Part shown: positions 42,969 through 51,885 of the stretch, in pieces
Layout of the letters: each line of letters begins with the position of its first letter
Numbering within the stretch: position 1 is the stretch's first letter
Assembly (NCBI RefSeq): GCF_025398175.1
Contig: NZ_CP099735.1
Location: forward strand, 1,054,001-1,118,000
Reading direction: 5' to 3'
DNA: 64,000 bases
Source: Photobacterium sp. TY1-4
GTDB lineage: Bacteria > Pseudomonadota > Gammaproteobacteria > Enterobacterales > Vibrionaceae
Program-made: the position numbers and the translations under genes
The notes under the pieces: model-generated
What the model was told of the DNA's origin: nothing
Seen by the model: the letters and a program-made list of their open reading frames with translations, nothing else
Databases searched by the model: none

Positions 42969-44936
42969 TTAGAAGGCAACATCCATACCCAGCCAGTAAC
43001 GACGACCATCTTCAACGTACTGGTATTCTTCGTACGTGATCGATTCATCCAGCAGGTTATAAATCGCCGCTTTCACTCGCGTATTCTCAGTCAGCTGATA
43101 GGTCAGGCCCGCATCAACAAAGGTCGAAGACGGTGCCACAAACGTCGAGCTTGATGGTGTGGTGACCGGCTGGCTTTCTTCGCCGCGATACGTCACTTTC
43201 AGCCAGCTGCTGGTCGTGTCGTTCATCAACCAGTCCAGACCCGCATTGGCCAGGTGCTCCGGCAACTGATTCAACGGCTGCCCTTTGTATTTCCCGGTTT
43301 TCTGCTCGGAATCGGTATAGGTATAGCTGGCGTTCATCGTCAGCGTGTCCGTCAGCGGTGCCATCAGCGAGGCTTCCACACCACGGGTGATCGCTTCGTC
43401 CACATTCACCCGGTACGTCGGATCAGAGCCCCACTGGTTCGGACCAGAAGTACACACGGTGTCCGGACACACCACGCGGGTGATCTTGTCATCAAAGTCA
43501 TTGTGGAACAGCGTCAGACCGGCCGTCAGCCCATCCAGGTTCGAATACAACAGACCAATTTCTTTGTTGACCGACTTCTCCGGCTCCAGATCCGGGTTGC
43601 CGTAGATATTTCCGCCTCGGCTAACCTGGGCCCAGTCGGCTGTGATCTCACGTAACTGTGGTGAGCGGAAACCGGTCGAGACCCCACCTTTCAAGGTCCA
43701 GTCTTCAGCGAAGTGCCACACCCCGTACACACGCGGACTGATGTGGTCGCCGTAGTTCTCATCATGATCCAGACGGCCGCCCAGCGTCAGGGAGAAGGTC
43801 TCAGTCAGGCCCCACTCATCTTCAATAAAGGCTGCCATTTGGGTGTTTGAGATATGTGTCCGACTTGAGTTTTTCGCCTTGTTGGAGGACTCATCATCCA
43901 AAGAGGCGTGGCTCACTTCCGCCCCCAGCGTTAGCAAATGACTGCCTAATGGCATGAACATGCTGGCTTTGGCCGTGGTGTTGGCGATTTCCATCTGACG
44001 GCTTTTGTTGGTGCTGATCTCATGCTGCACATAAGCATCCGTACTCAACGCGTCCCAGTTGCCCTGGTGCGTCAGTGCGTAATGGGTACGGCGGTACTCG
44101 TTCAGGGAGTCTTCACACTCGCCACGACAGCCGGTCGTCGGTACCGACAGGCCCACATTGCCCCGACGATCCTGCTCGGAAACCCCGGCTTCAAATTGGA
44201 TCAGGTTGGATTCATTCACCTGGTAGTTCAGGCGCCCGGTCACGCTGTTGAGTGATTTATCTTCAAAGCCTTGCGCAATGTTATCTTCGTCACGCTGCGT
44301 CGTCTGACCGTACAACTGCAGACCCAGCTTATCGTTGACCAATGGACCGTTCAAAAAGAAGTTGGCGCTGCGTTGATCACCGGAATGACTGTCTTCCTGG
44401 ATGACGGTATCGATCTGGACGTTACCAGCCCATTCCTGGCTCACTTTACGAGTGATCACGTTAATCACCCCGCCTATTGCATCAGAGCCGTACAGCGTTG
44501 ACATCGGCCCACGGATCACTTCGATGCGTTCAATGGCTTGCAGCGGCGGCAGCCAGCCCTGCTCAATCCCCGGACCATCACTGTTCGGTCGGGTTTCACG
44601 AGATGACTGACGCTTACCGTCGACCAGGATCAGGGTGTATTTAGAACCCATGCCACGCAGGCTGATATCGGTTGTATCGCCCCCCCCGGTGATCACCACC
44701 CCAGAGACGTCGCGCAGCGCATCCGTGACATCACGGTAATAACGCTTTTCCAGATCGCTGCGGGAAATCACGCTGATGCTCGCCGGTGCATCAGCCTGCA
44801 ATTGCTCATAACCTGCCGCCGTCACCACCATGGTTTCCGTCGGTTCAGATGATTTCGCCAGTGCAGCTCCCGACATAACCGATGCAATTGCCGCCACTAG
44901 AGGCAATACCGCAGGCATAGATCTGGACATACACAA
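42969..44936 (-). CDS. TonB-dependent siderophore receptor (CirA/FepA-like)
   Basis: A 655-residue outer-membrane receptor. A signal peptide of about 27 residues precedes the TonB box ETMVVTA. The plug has DVSGVVITGGGDTTDISLRG, then EVIRGPMSTLYGSDAIGGVINVIT, as in colicin I and catecholate receptors. The barrel ends in MDVAF with a terminal Phe. A Fur-box-like site lies just upstream and a LysR regulator is divergent. It probably imports a ferric catecholate; the exact ligand is unknown. Confidence 0.93.
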   Translation of the reverse strand: MCMSRSMPAVLPLVAAIASVMSGAALAKSSEPTETMVVTAAGYEQLQADAPASISVISRSDLEKRYYRDVTDALRDVSGVVITGGGDTTDISLRGMGSKYTLILVDGKRQSSRETRPNSDGPGIEQGWLPPLQAIERIEVIRGPMSTLYGSDAIGGVINVITRKVSQEWAGNVQIDTVIQEDSHSGDQRSANFFLNGPLVNDKLGLQLYGQTTQRDEDNIAQGFEDKSLNSVTGRLNYQVNESNLIQFEAGVSEQDRRGNVGLSVPTTGCRGECEDSLNEYRRTHYALTHQGNWDALSTDAYVQHEISTNKSRQMEIANTTAKASMFMPLGSHLLTLGAEVSHASLDDESSNKAKNSSRTHISNTQMAAFIEDEWGLTETFSLTLGGRLDHDENYGDHISPRVYGVWHFAEDWTLKGGVSTGFRSPQLREITADWAQVSRGGNIYGNPDLEPEKSVNKEIGLLYSNLDGLTAGLTLFHNDFDDKITRVVCPDTVCTSGPNQWGSDPTYRVNVDEAITRGVEASLMAPLTDTLTMNASYTYTDSEQKTGKYKGQPLNQLPEHLANAGLDWLMNDTTSSWLKVTYRGEESQPVTTPSSSTFVAPSSTFVDAGLTYQLTENTRVKAAIYNLLDESITYEEYQYVEDGRRYWLGMDVAF

Positions 44937-44943
44937 CTCCTTA

Positions 44944-44962
44944 AATGATAATAGTTATTAAT
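44944..44962. promoter_or_regulatory. Fur-box-like site
   Basis: AATGATAATAGTTATTAAT is a near-palindrome that resembles the Fur consensus of GATAAT units. It lies a few bases upstream of the receptor start codon, between it and the divergent LysR gene, and suggests repression by iron. Confidence 0.6.
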
Positions 44963-45089
44963 TCGGTTGCGGATTTTTCCCTAAGTTGTCGCAAAACACT
45001 AGGGAGGTATGCGGAACTGCGTTTTCCATTTATGGAACAGCCGATAGGTTGTTGTTTTCCATAATTATTGATATGAGAAGCAATGCATA

Positions 45090-46094
45090 ATGCATGATCT
45101 TGCAGCAATCAAAGCCTTCGATGCCCTGTGTCAGTACCAAAGCCTGACCGCTGCGGCGGAAGCCCTGAACCAGCCTAAATCCACCCTGAGCCGCCGACTG
45201 GCCCAGTTGGAGACAGATCTCGGCCAGGCCTTGGTAACCCGACAGGGAAACCGGCTGACCCTGACCCAAGCCGGACATGTCTTTTCCCGATTTTCGAAAC
45301 AAATGCTTACACTTTCCGAGCAGAGTCAAGAGGCATTACAAAGTCTGAACAATGAAATTTGCGGCGAACTGAACGTCGTGATCCACCCGAGCCTGATCCG
45401 GGGCTGGTTCTCGAAAGTCTTACACCCTTTCATGCAGGAACATCCGGATGTTCAAATCAATCTGCATAGCCAGATGGTGCCGGAAATCGGTCAGGATATT
45501 GATTTGATGATCTGGGTGGGTACGCCGCCGGGGCACCAGCTACGCCGTGAATTGCTGGGCTACTGGCAGTTCGGATTGTATGCATCACCCGCGTACCTGG
45601 CCGAAAACCCGATGCCGGACCATCCCAGCGAGTTGCCTCAGCATCCCTGGATTGATCTGATGGCCCACCGGCAAACCGGGCTGAGCCTGATCCATGCGCA
45701 GGAAGGAAGCTATGATTTACCGCCAGTAAACTGTCGCCTGCGTAGCGACAGCCTGACCATGCAGGCCGATGCGATCGCCAAAGGGAAAGGGATAGGCATG
45801 CTGCCGATCTGGCTGGCCAATGGATTTGAGCGCTCCCACCCGGGAAGCGTGCGTCAGTGCCTGAAAGGATGGCACCCACCCGCAACGGAAGTCGCCTGCT
45901 ACTATACCGCCGGGCGACCGCCGCTGCGGGTGAAAGTGTTACTGGATACCCTGCGCAGCCAGTGTCCGCCGGAATGGCGAACTTACCTGAATACCTCGCC
46001 CAAAGAAGGGATCGCCGGTGAGACGAAGGCCCCTTTTGAAGCCAGGGCCCCCTTCACCACGGCTCTGCAACCCATGGCCCTGAGCGCCGAATAA
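45090..46094 (+). CDS. LysR-family transcriptional regulator
   Basis: A 334-residue regulator with an N-terminal helix-turn-helix (LTAAAEALNQPKSTLSRRLA) and a LysR substrate domain. It is longer than the usual ~300 residues because of a ~30-residue tail after about residue 300 that looks non-globular. It is divergent from the siderophore receptor and may control it together with Fur. Its 3' end stops three bases from the convergent fliJ gene, the edge of the flagellar cluster. Confidence 0.9.
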   Translation: MHDLAAIKAFDALCQYQSLTAAAEALNQPKSTLSRRLAQLETDLGQALVTRQGNRLTLTQAGHVFSRFSKQMLTLSEQSQEALQSLNNEICGELNVVIHPSLIRGWFSKVLHPFMQEHPDVQINLHSQMVPEIGQDIDLMIWVGTPPGHQLRRELLGYWQFGLYASPAYLAENPMPDHPSELPQHPWIDLMAHRQTGLSLIHAQEGSYDLPPVNCRLRSDSLTMQADAIAKGKGIGMLPIWLANGFERSHPGSVRQCLKGWHPPATEVACYYTAGRPPLRVKVLLDTLRSQCPPEWRTYLNTSPKEGIAGETKAPFEARAPFTTALQPMALSAE

Positions 46095-46097
46095 GCG

Positions 46098-46541
46098 TTA
46101 CACCGGCTTACGGCGGTAACGGGCATTGATGAGATCTTCCAGCTGCCTTTGCACTTTGCGGGCTTCCTCAAAGCGCTGTTTCGCCTGCCAGCGTTCGATC
46201 ACGGTCTCGAGCCCCTTCACCCGGGCGTGGCTTTTTTCCAACAGCGCCTTACTCTGCTGACACTGGGCATCCATCACCGCTTTTTCATGCTGGTGATGGT
46301 TGAGCAGCCGGGAAAGCTGGGTTTGTACCGTAGCACTATTTTGCAAGGTACTGCTCGACAACGACGTTTTCCCCACGGTGCTGCCCCCCTGGCAGCCGGA
46401 TTTGAGCAACTGCAACGCATCCAGCTGGCGCTGGTAGTGCTCGCTCTGCTGTTGCTGCTGAGCAAACAGCTTGCTCTGGCGATCACGTTGCTGTGTCGCC
46501 AGCTGCTGGAGCTGGCCAGCCGCCTTGAGTTTTCCTTTCAT
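46098..46541 (-). CDS. fliJ: Lateral flagellar FliJ (export chaperone/ATPase stalk)
   Basis: A 147-residue Gln-rich, all-helical coiled-coil protein in the fliJ position. FliJ inserts into the FliI hexamer like a rotary stalk and couples ATP hydrolysis to the FlhA gate. Sequence similarity is low, as usual for FliJ, so the call rests on position, length and coiled-coil composition. Last gene of the motY-lafK-fliEFGHIJ series. Confidence 0.83.
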   Translation of the reverse strand: MKGKLKAAGQLQQLATQQRDRQSKLFAQQQQQSEHYQRQLDALQLLKSGCQGGSTVGKTSLSSSTLQNSATVQTQLSRLLNHHQHEKAVMDAQCQQSKALLEKSHARVKGLETVIERWQAKQRFEEARKVQRQLEDLINARYRRKPV

Positions 46542-46543
46542 GT

Positions 46544-47905
46544 TTATCCTCCGTGCTGTCCGCTATTCAGCCCGCTCCCAAACAACTGCGCCAGCTGAGT
46601 CAGGCTTCCCGGATAATCTGCCGCTTCATCCACCTGCTGCTGCAGATACGCTTTCAGCTGCGGTTGCATCGTGACCGCCTGATCCAACTCCGGATCCTGA
46701 CCCGGCTGATATCCCCCCAGCGGCAGCAGCTCTTTCACCTGCTGATAGTTGGCGTTCAGCTGGCGGAACTGATTCGCCACCAGCGTATGGGATTTATTCG
46801 TCACGCTGCTCATACAACGGCTGATCGACGCATTGATATCAATCGCCGGATAGTGCCCCTGCTCGGCAAGATTTCGCGACAGGACCACATGGCCATCCAG
46901 GATCGCCCGGGCCGAATCGACCACCGGATCCTGTTGATCGTCGCCGTCCGCCAGCACGGTATAAATGGCCGTCAGGCTGCCGTTCGGATGCTCGCTGTTC
47001 CCGGCACGCTCCAGCAACTGCGGCAACAGGCTGAAAACCGACGGCGGATATCCCCGGGAAGCCGGTGGCTCTCCCAGCGACAACGCGATTTCCCGTTGTG
47101 CCATCGCATAACGGGTCAACGAATCCATCAGCAACAAAACATCCTTGCCCTGATCGCGAAAGTATTCCGCGGCCCGGTGACACAGCTTGGTCGCCCGCAG
47201 CCGCATCAGTGGCGATTCATCAGCAGGCGCGGCGATGATCACCGCCCGCTTGCGTCCGGCTTCGCCGAGGTTCTGCTCGATAAACTCGCGCACCTCACGG
47301 CCACGCTCCCCGATCAACCCGACCACGATCACATCTGCGGTGGTGTTTTTGGTGATCATGCCCAGCAGCACACTTTTCCCCACGCCACTGCCGGCCATCA
47401 GGCCGATCCGCTGCCCCTTGCCCAGGGTGATCAAGCCGTTGATTGCCCGGACCCCGACATCCAGCGGGGTATCGACCGGACGGCGTTTGAGCGGGTTGAT
47501 TGGCGGGGTATCCAGCGCGACCCGCTCTCCGCCTTTCAGCGGGCCACCGTCATCCAGCGGCTCGCCCAGGCCGTTCACCACCCGACCCATCCAGTGCGCT
47601 CCGAGCTGTACCGTGCTGTCGCCGTCAAGCGGGATCACTTTGGCTCCGGCAAACAGGCCACCCAACTGGCGGATGGGCATCAGGTAAGCCACGTGGTGAT
47701 CAAATCCCACCACCTGGGCTTCAATCATCTCACCGTCTGCCGCCTCAACCAGGCAACGTTGCTCAAGCCTGAAACGACAACCCACGGCCTGAAGCATCAG
47801 GCCGTTGACTTTTACCAGTTGTCCGGTTACCCGGGCGACCGGAATGGCATCGAGCGAGGCCATGGCCTCGCTCAATCGTTCAGTGAGGAGGCCTTTATTG
47901 CTCAC
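46544..47905 (-). CDS. fliI: Flagellar export ATPase FliI (lateral)
   Basis: A 453-residue F1-beta-like ATPase of the flagellar type III secretion apparatus. Walker A is GSGVGKS, followed by GLIGERGREVREFIE; Walker B is in DVLLLMDSLTRYA. Full length for the family. It energises substrate unloading with FliH and FliJ. Its start overlaps the 3' end of fliH by 11 bases, indicating translational coupling. Confidence 0.96.
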   Translation of the reverse strand: MSNKGLLTERLSEAMASLDAIPVARVTGQLVKVNGLMLQAVGCRFRLEQRCLVEAADGEMIEAQVVGFDHHVAYLMPIRQLGGLFAGAKVIPLDGDSTVQLGAHWMGRVVNGLGEPLDDGGPLKGGERVALDTPPINPLKRRPVDTPLDVGVRAINGLITLGKGQRIGLMAGSGVGKSVLLGMITKNTTADVIVVGLIGERGREVREFIEQNLGEAGRKRAVIIAAPADESPLMRLRATKLCHRAAEYFRDQGKDVLLLMDSLTRYAMAQREIALSLGEPPASRGYPPSVFSLLPQLLERAGNSEHPNGSLTAIYTVLADGDDQQDPVVDSARAILDGHVVLSRNLAEQGHYPAIDINASISRCMSSVTNKSHTLVANQFRQLNANYQQVKELLPLGGYQPGQDPELDQAVTMQPQLKAYLQQQVDEAADYPGSLTQLAQLFGSGLNSGQHGG

Positions 47906-48770
47906 TCACCACCTCCGCATTGTCACCGCTGTCATCGCCCTCGGCAGGCGCTACCGGGGCATCCGTCGGGACGGCATCAGCCTGCGTGATATCAACCTCA
48001 CTGGTGTCTATCTGAATCGCATCCGGCTGAGCCTCTAGGCTCACTTCCCCCGGTTCCTCATCCAGCAAATGCCCCCGCACAGTTTCCATACAGGCCGCCA
48101 GACGGGCATCGCAACTGGCATCCGCCTCGGCGTGATCCGTCATCAGCTGACAACTGCCAATGGTGAGTTCCGAATTCGCCACCAGCTTCCAGGCTTGCGG
48201 CAAATCCGGATTGATATTGGTGATCCGCTCAAGATCCTGCGGATTCAGATGCACCACCACCTGCTCGGTTTTACCCGGCATCGCTTCCAGGGTTTCATCC
48301 ACCAGGGCCAGAATTTGCTGCGGCATCAGGGTCAGCTCCGCCCGGATCACCTGCTGTGCCACTTTCTGCACCAGCTCGCAGATTTGGATCCGCTGCTCAC
48401 GCTCCTTATCGGCCTGCCACTGGCTCAGTTGGCCCAGCAAGGTACTGACCGGCTCAGCGGCAGCGGCAAATTGCGCCTGCCCGGCCTGCTCACCCCGGGC
48501 AACCCCCTGCTGATAACCTTCTTTCTGACCGTCCATCAGCCCCTGCTGGTGCCCCTGGACAATTCCTTGCTGCAATCCTTCCTGATGACCTTGCTGCAGG
48601 CCCTGCTGGAAACCGGCTTCGAGCCGCTCCTGCAATTCAAGCGGATTCTCATAACCGCCAGACACACCGGATTCAGCGGCATGGGGGATCGGCTGCTGCT
48701 CAGCAACCGGTGGAAAACGGTGCAACCGGTACTGACCGGGTTGTAAGCGCATCACGCTGCTTTTCTTCAT
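47895..48770 (-). CDS. fliH: Flagellar FliH (ATPase regulator, lateral)
   Basis: A 291-residue FliH. The N-terminal half has a run of Gln/Gly-rich heptad-like repeats (GFQQGLQQGHQEGLQQG and onward), the GxxxG helix typical of FliH. The C-terminal half contains the ATPase-binding domain. An Ala/Asp/Glu/Pro-rich tail of about 45 residues extends beyond the usual end. It dimerises and tethers FliI to FliN at the C-ring. Confidence 0.9.
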   Translation of the reverse strand: MKKSSVMRLQPGQYRLHRFPPVAEQQPIPHAAESGVSGGYENPLELQERLEAGFQQGLQQGHQEGLQQGIVQGHQQGLMDGQKEGYQQGVARGEQAGQAQFAAAAEPVSTLLGQLSQWQADKEREQRIQICELVQKVAQQVIRAELTLMPQQILALVDETLEAMPGKTEQVVVHLNPQDLERITNINPDLPQAWKLVANSELTIGSCQLMTDHAEADASCDARLAACMETVRGHLLDEEPGEVSLEAQPDAIQIDTSEVDITQADAVPTDAPVAPAEGDDSGDNAEVVSEQ

Positions 48771-48773
48771 CGC

Positions 48774-49802
48774 TTACTCCACCGTCTTTTCCTGGTAAAG
48801 CACCAGTTCGACCTCGCCCTTGTCGGCGAGTTTACGAACCTGCTGCATGATTTCCTGGCGGGCTTTCTCGACCTGACTAATCGCCAGAGCCCCTTTGACC
48901 GACATTTCATCTTCCAGGGATTTCGCCATCCGTTGCGGCATCGATCGTTTGACCGATTGCTGCAAGATAATTTCCGCACCTTTCAGGGCAACTGCCCAGG
49001 TTTCGACCGGCACTTCTTGCACCAGCCGATCGATGGTGGCTTCCGGTTGACGGCCCAACACCATGAAGTCGAACATGTTGTCTTCGATTTCTTTCACAAC
49101 ATCCTCATCGTGCAGCTTCAACAGCTCCATCAACTGAGCCCGGTTGCCGCTGAACCGGTTGATGATATCCGCAGCCTGCTTCGCACCCGACACTGGTGCC
49201 CGCTGGCTTACCGACACATGTTCAATGCAGCGCTCGATCAAGGTATTCAGATCTTCGGCCACTTCATGGTCAATTTCTTTCAGCCGGGCAATGCGATACA
49301 GCAATTCGTCATGGTAGTCTTCCGGCAGGCTGCTCAGCACACTCGCCGACGTATCCGGCGGCAAATAGGCCAGAAAGATGGCCTGCATCTGCGGATGCTC
49401 CTGAGCGATGAACTTGGCCAACAAATCCGGATCCACCCACTGCAAGCGCAGCATATTGTTGCGCAGTTCGTCACCGTAGATGTTATTGAGCAGCCCTTTG
49501 GCCAAATCGTTGCCGAGGGCTTTGCGTAACGTATTCGCCAGATACTGCTTCGACGCACCGCGGATCCCGCTATGGGATTTAAAATCATTGAAAAAGCGCT
49601 GAATCACCCCTTTGGCGTTCTCGCTTTTGATCCCATTCAGCTTCGCCATGGCGTGCGTTACTTTCTGGACCTCATCCCGGCTGAAATGCTTGAGCACCTG
49701 TGCGGCGGCTTCTTCGCCCATGCCCAGCAGCACGAGCGCAGTCCTGTCGATGTTATCAAGCGCCGCGGACGGGTGCTTTTTGCTTGCTTGTGTGCTGTTC
49801 AT
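48774..49802 (-). CDS. fliG: Flagellar motor switch protein FliG (lateral)
   Basis: A 342-residue rotor protein with N, middle and C domains. The middle EHPQ motif is in FIAQEHPQMQAIFLAYLPP and the C-terminal torque helix region has DIINRFSGNRAQLMELLKLH and LVQEVPVETWAVALKGA. It binds FliF, FliM and the stator. The start used here lies 47 bases inside the fliF 3' end, so tight coupling with the MS-ring protein is likely; a later start would lose N-domain residues. Confidence 0.94.
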   Translation of the reverse strand: MNSTQASKKHPSAALDNIDRTALVLLGMGEEAAAQVLKHFSRDEVQKVTHAMAKLNGIKSENAKGVIQRFFNDFKSHSGIRGASKQYLANTLRKALGNDLAKGLLNNIYGDELRNNMLRLQWVDPDLLAKFIAQEHPQMQAIFLAYLPPDTSASVLSSLPEDYHDELLYRIARLKEIDHEVAEDLNTLIERCIEHVSVSQRAPVSGAKQAADIINRFSGNRAQLMELLKLHDEDVVKEIEDNMFDFMVLGRQPEATIDRLVQEVPVETWAVALKGAEIILQQSVKRSMPQRMAKSLEDEMSVKGALAISQVEKARQEIMQQVRKLADKGEVELVLYQEKTVE

Positions 49803-51495
49803 TTGCGTTTACCCATTGTTTTAATACTTCTGCAACCCGTTCCGGCTCTTCATTAGCAATCAGCTGCAAATGCTTCAGCTGGACTTCCAGCGGTGAGCCG
49901 GAAGCCGGCAATAGATCATGGTTGGTATCCAGCGCCGAGAGATTGGTCTCAATCCCTTTCTCAGCCAGACGCTTATCCAGGTTGTCTTCCATCTCTCGCT
50001 CGGCACGGGTCTGAAGGCCGTTCTCAAAGGTTTCTTCATCCTGAACCGGCGGGGCGATTTCCAGGTTTTCCTTGCGTTGATCAATGCCGATCAAATGATT
50101 GATCAGCGGACGCAGCACGAAGAAAATCATCGCCAGCCCCAACAGGCCACCAATCACATATCGGATCGGCTGCTGAATGGTCGGATCCTGCCACCACGAA
50201 ATAGCCGGCGGCGCGTCAATTTCAATCGGCGTGAAGTTAAAACTCATCAGGCTCAGGGTATCGCCGCGGGCTGCGGTGATCCCGACGGCATCCGCAATCA
50301 TGGTCTGGATCTGTTGCTTTTCGGCATCGCTCCAGGCCGTCCCATTCGGCGCAGCGGATGAATTGAGCAGCACCGACACCGTCAGCTTACGCAGTTGGCC
50401 TTGCTGATACTGGGTATGGCGAACACTGCTGCCCAACGCATACTGGCGATTGACTTCCGTACGTTCATTGGTGTTATTGCTGTCTTTCTCTTCTTTCCCG
50501 GCTGTCGGCGGCTTGTTGCTCATCGAGCCCGGGACGCCCACGGCAATCTGGTCGATGGAGTTATTCTCCACCCGGTGCTCGCTTTTCACGACCGGCGTCG
50601 AGTCGACAATCTCCTGGGTTTCCTGGATCCGGTTGAAGTCCAGATCCGCGGCGACCTGCACCCGGTAGTTGCTCGGGCCAACGATCGGGGTCAGCATATC
50701 TGCCGCCCGCTGGATCACCTGTTTTTCAAACTTTTTCTGGTAGTCGAGATACTTGGCATTCACCTTACCGACGTCGTCGCTGCCAATTTCAGCACTCAGC
50801 AACCGGCCGTACTGGTCGACCACCGAGACTGCGTCAGCTTTCATGCCGGTCACACTGCCGACGACCAGGTTGACAATGGCTTCCACCTGCTCGGACTTCA
50901 GATCTTCCCCGGCTTTCAGCTCCACCATCACCGACGCCGACGGTGCTTCACCATTTTGGGTCACAAACAAGGTTTTACGCGGGATCGCCAAATGGACCCG
51001 CGCATTCGAAACCGCGTTCAATGCAATAATGGTACGCACCAGCTCGCCTTCCAGGCCATGCCGGTAACGGGCGGTTTCCATAAACTGGCTGGTGCCCAGG
51101 GAAGCATCTTCCTTCAGCGACTCCAGTCCGGTCGGCAGCTGGGCCTTCACCCCTTTGGCAGCCAACAGCATCCGGATCCGCGCCACTTCGCCCTCTTCAA
51201 CCAGCACCTGACCGTTTTCTTCCCGCAGGCGATACGGGATCCCTTCGGTTTCGAGCACCGAGATAATCTCGCCGCTGTCAAACCGCTCCTGCTGGCTATA
51301 TAACGGACGATAATTCTGAGTAGAGCTCCACAGGGCAACCACAATCATCGCCGCCACAATGGCCGCCAATACTGCAGACAACACCAGATTACGCTGGCTG
51401 CTCTGCCACAAATGACGCGCCCGATCCGTCATGGCGCCCATGCCCCGAAATCCGGCACCTGAAGTGGTTGCTGGCTGAGAAATAACTTCTGACAT
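49756..51495 (-). CDS. fliF: Flagellar MS-ring protein FliF (lateral)
   Basis: A 579-residue ring protein. Two membrane segments flank the periplasmic ring-building domains: about residues 38-58 (LVLSAVLAAIVAAMIVVALW) and 450-470 (YVIGGLLGLAMIFFVL). The first ring domain has LYSQQERFDSGEIISVLE. The C-terminal cytoplasmic tail binds FliG. It forms the base of the basal body and houses the export gate. Confidence 0.95.
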   Translation of the reverse strand: MSEVISQPATTSGAGFRGMGAMTDRARHLWQSSQRNLVLSAVLAAIVAAMIVVALWSSTQNYRPLYSQQERFDSGEIISVLETEGIPYRLREENGQVLVEEGEVARIRMLLAAKGVKAQLPTGLESLKEDASLGTSQFMETARYRHGLEGELVRTIIALNAVSNARVHLAIPRKTLFVTQNGEAPSASVMVELKAGEDLKSEQVEAIVNLVVGSVTGMKADAVSVVDQYGRLLSAEIGSDDVGKVNAKYLDYQKKFEKQVIQRAADMLTPIVGPSNYRVQVAADLDFNRIQETQEIVDSTPVVKSEHRVENNSIDQIAVGVPGSMSNKPPTAGKEEKDSNNTNERTEVNRQYALGSSVRHTQYQQGQLRKLTVSVLLNSSAAPNGTAWSDAEKQQIQTMIADAVGITAARGDTLSLMSFNFTPIEIDAPPAISWWQDPTIQQPIRYVIGGLLGLAMIFFVLRPLINHLIGIDQRKENLEIAPPVQDEETFENGLQTRAEREMEDNLDKRLAEKGIETNLSALDTNHDLLPASGSPLEVQLKHLQLIANEEPERVAEVLKQWVNANEQHTSKQKAPVRGA

Positions 51496-51498
51496 AAA

Positions 51499-51864
51499 TT
51501 ACACCGGCATCTTCATTACATCTTCAAACGAGCTCACCACCTTGTTCCGAACCTGCATCAGGGCGGAAAAAGAGAGGCTGGCTTTCTGGCTGGCGATCAT
51601 GGCGCCAACCAAATCATCACTTTGCCCGGTTTCGACCGCGGTCATCTTGGCACTCGCCACTGACTGCTGTTCGTTCACCACATCCAGCACCTGGCGCATC
51701 GCACCGGAGAAGGACATTGGGGTGTGCTGCGCGGCCGCATTCACTTGTTGATCCAGCGGGTTTGCCGTGACTGAAAACTCCGGTTGGACTTTCAGCTGCA
51801 TGGTTTGCATCTTTGCCAGCATCAAATGCTCCGCAGAGATCAGTTGGGTCGTTACTTCACTCAT
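51499..51864 (-). CDS. fliE: Flagellar hook-basal body protein FliE (lateral)
   Basis: A 121-residue helical adaptor that joins the MS-ring/export gate to the rod. The conserved C-terminal half is visible: SFSALMQVRNKVVSSFEDVM with the family MQVRNK motif. It lies between the regulator gene and fliF, three bases before fliF. Confidence 0.93.
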   Translation of the reverse strand: MSEVTTQLISAEHLMLAKMQTMQLKVQPEFSVTANPLDQQVNAAAQHTPMSFSGAMRQVLDVVNEQQSVASAKMTAVETGQSDDLVGAMIASQKASLSFSALMQVRNKVVSSFEDVMKMPV

Positions 51865-51885
51865 GGTGTCATTCTTCCTCTTCTA

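Noticed and set aside
46553..47989. 478-codon plus-strand frame
   Set aside because: It is antisense to fliI and fliH, which have clear motifs; the frame is a by-product of GC-rich codon use.
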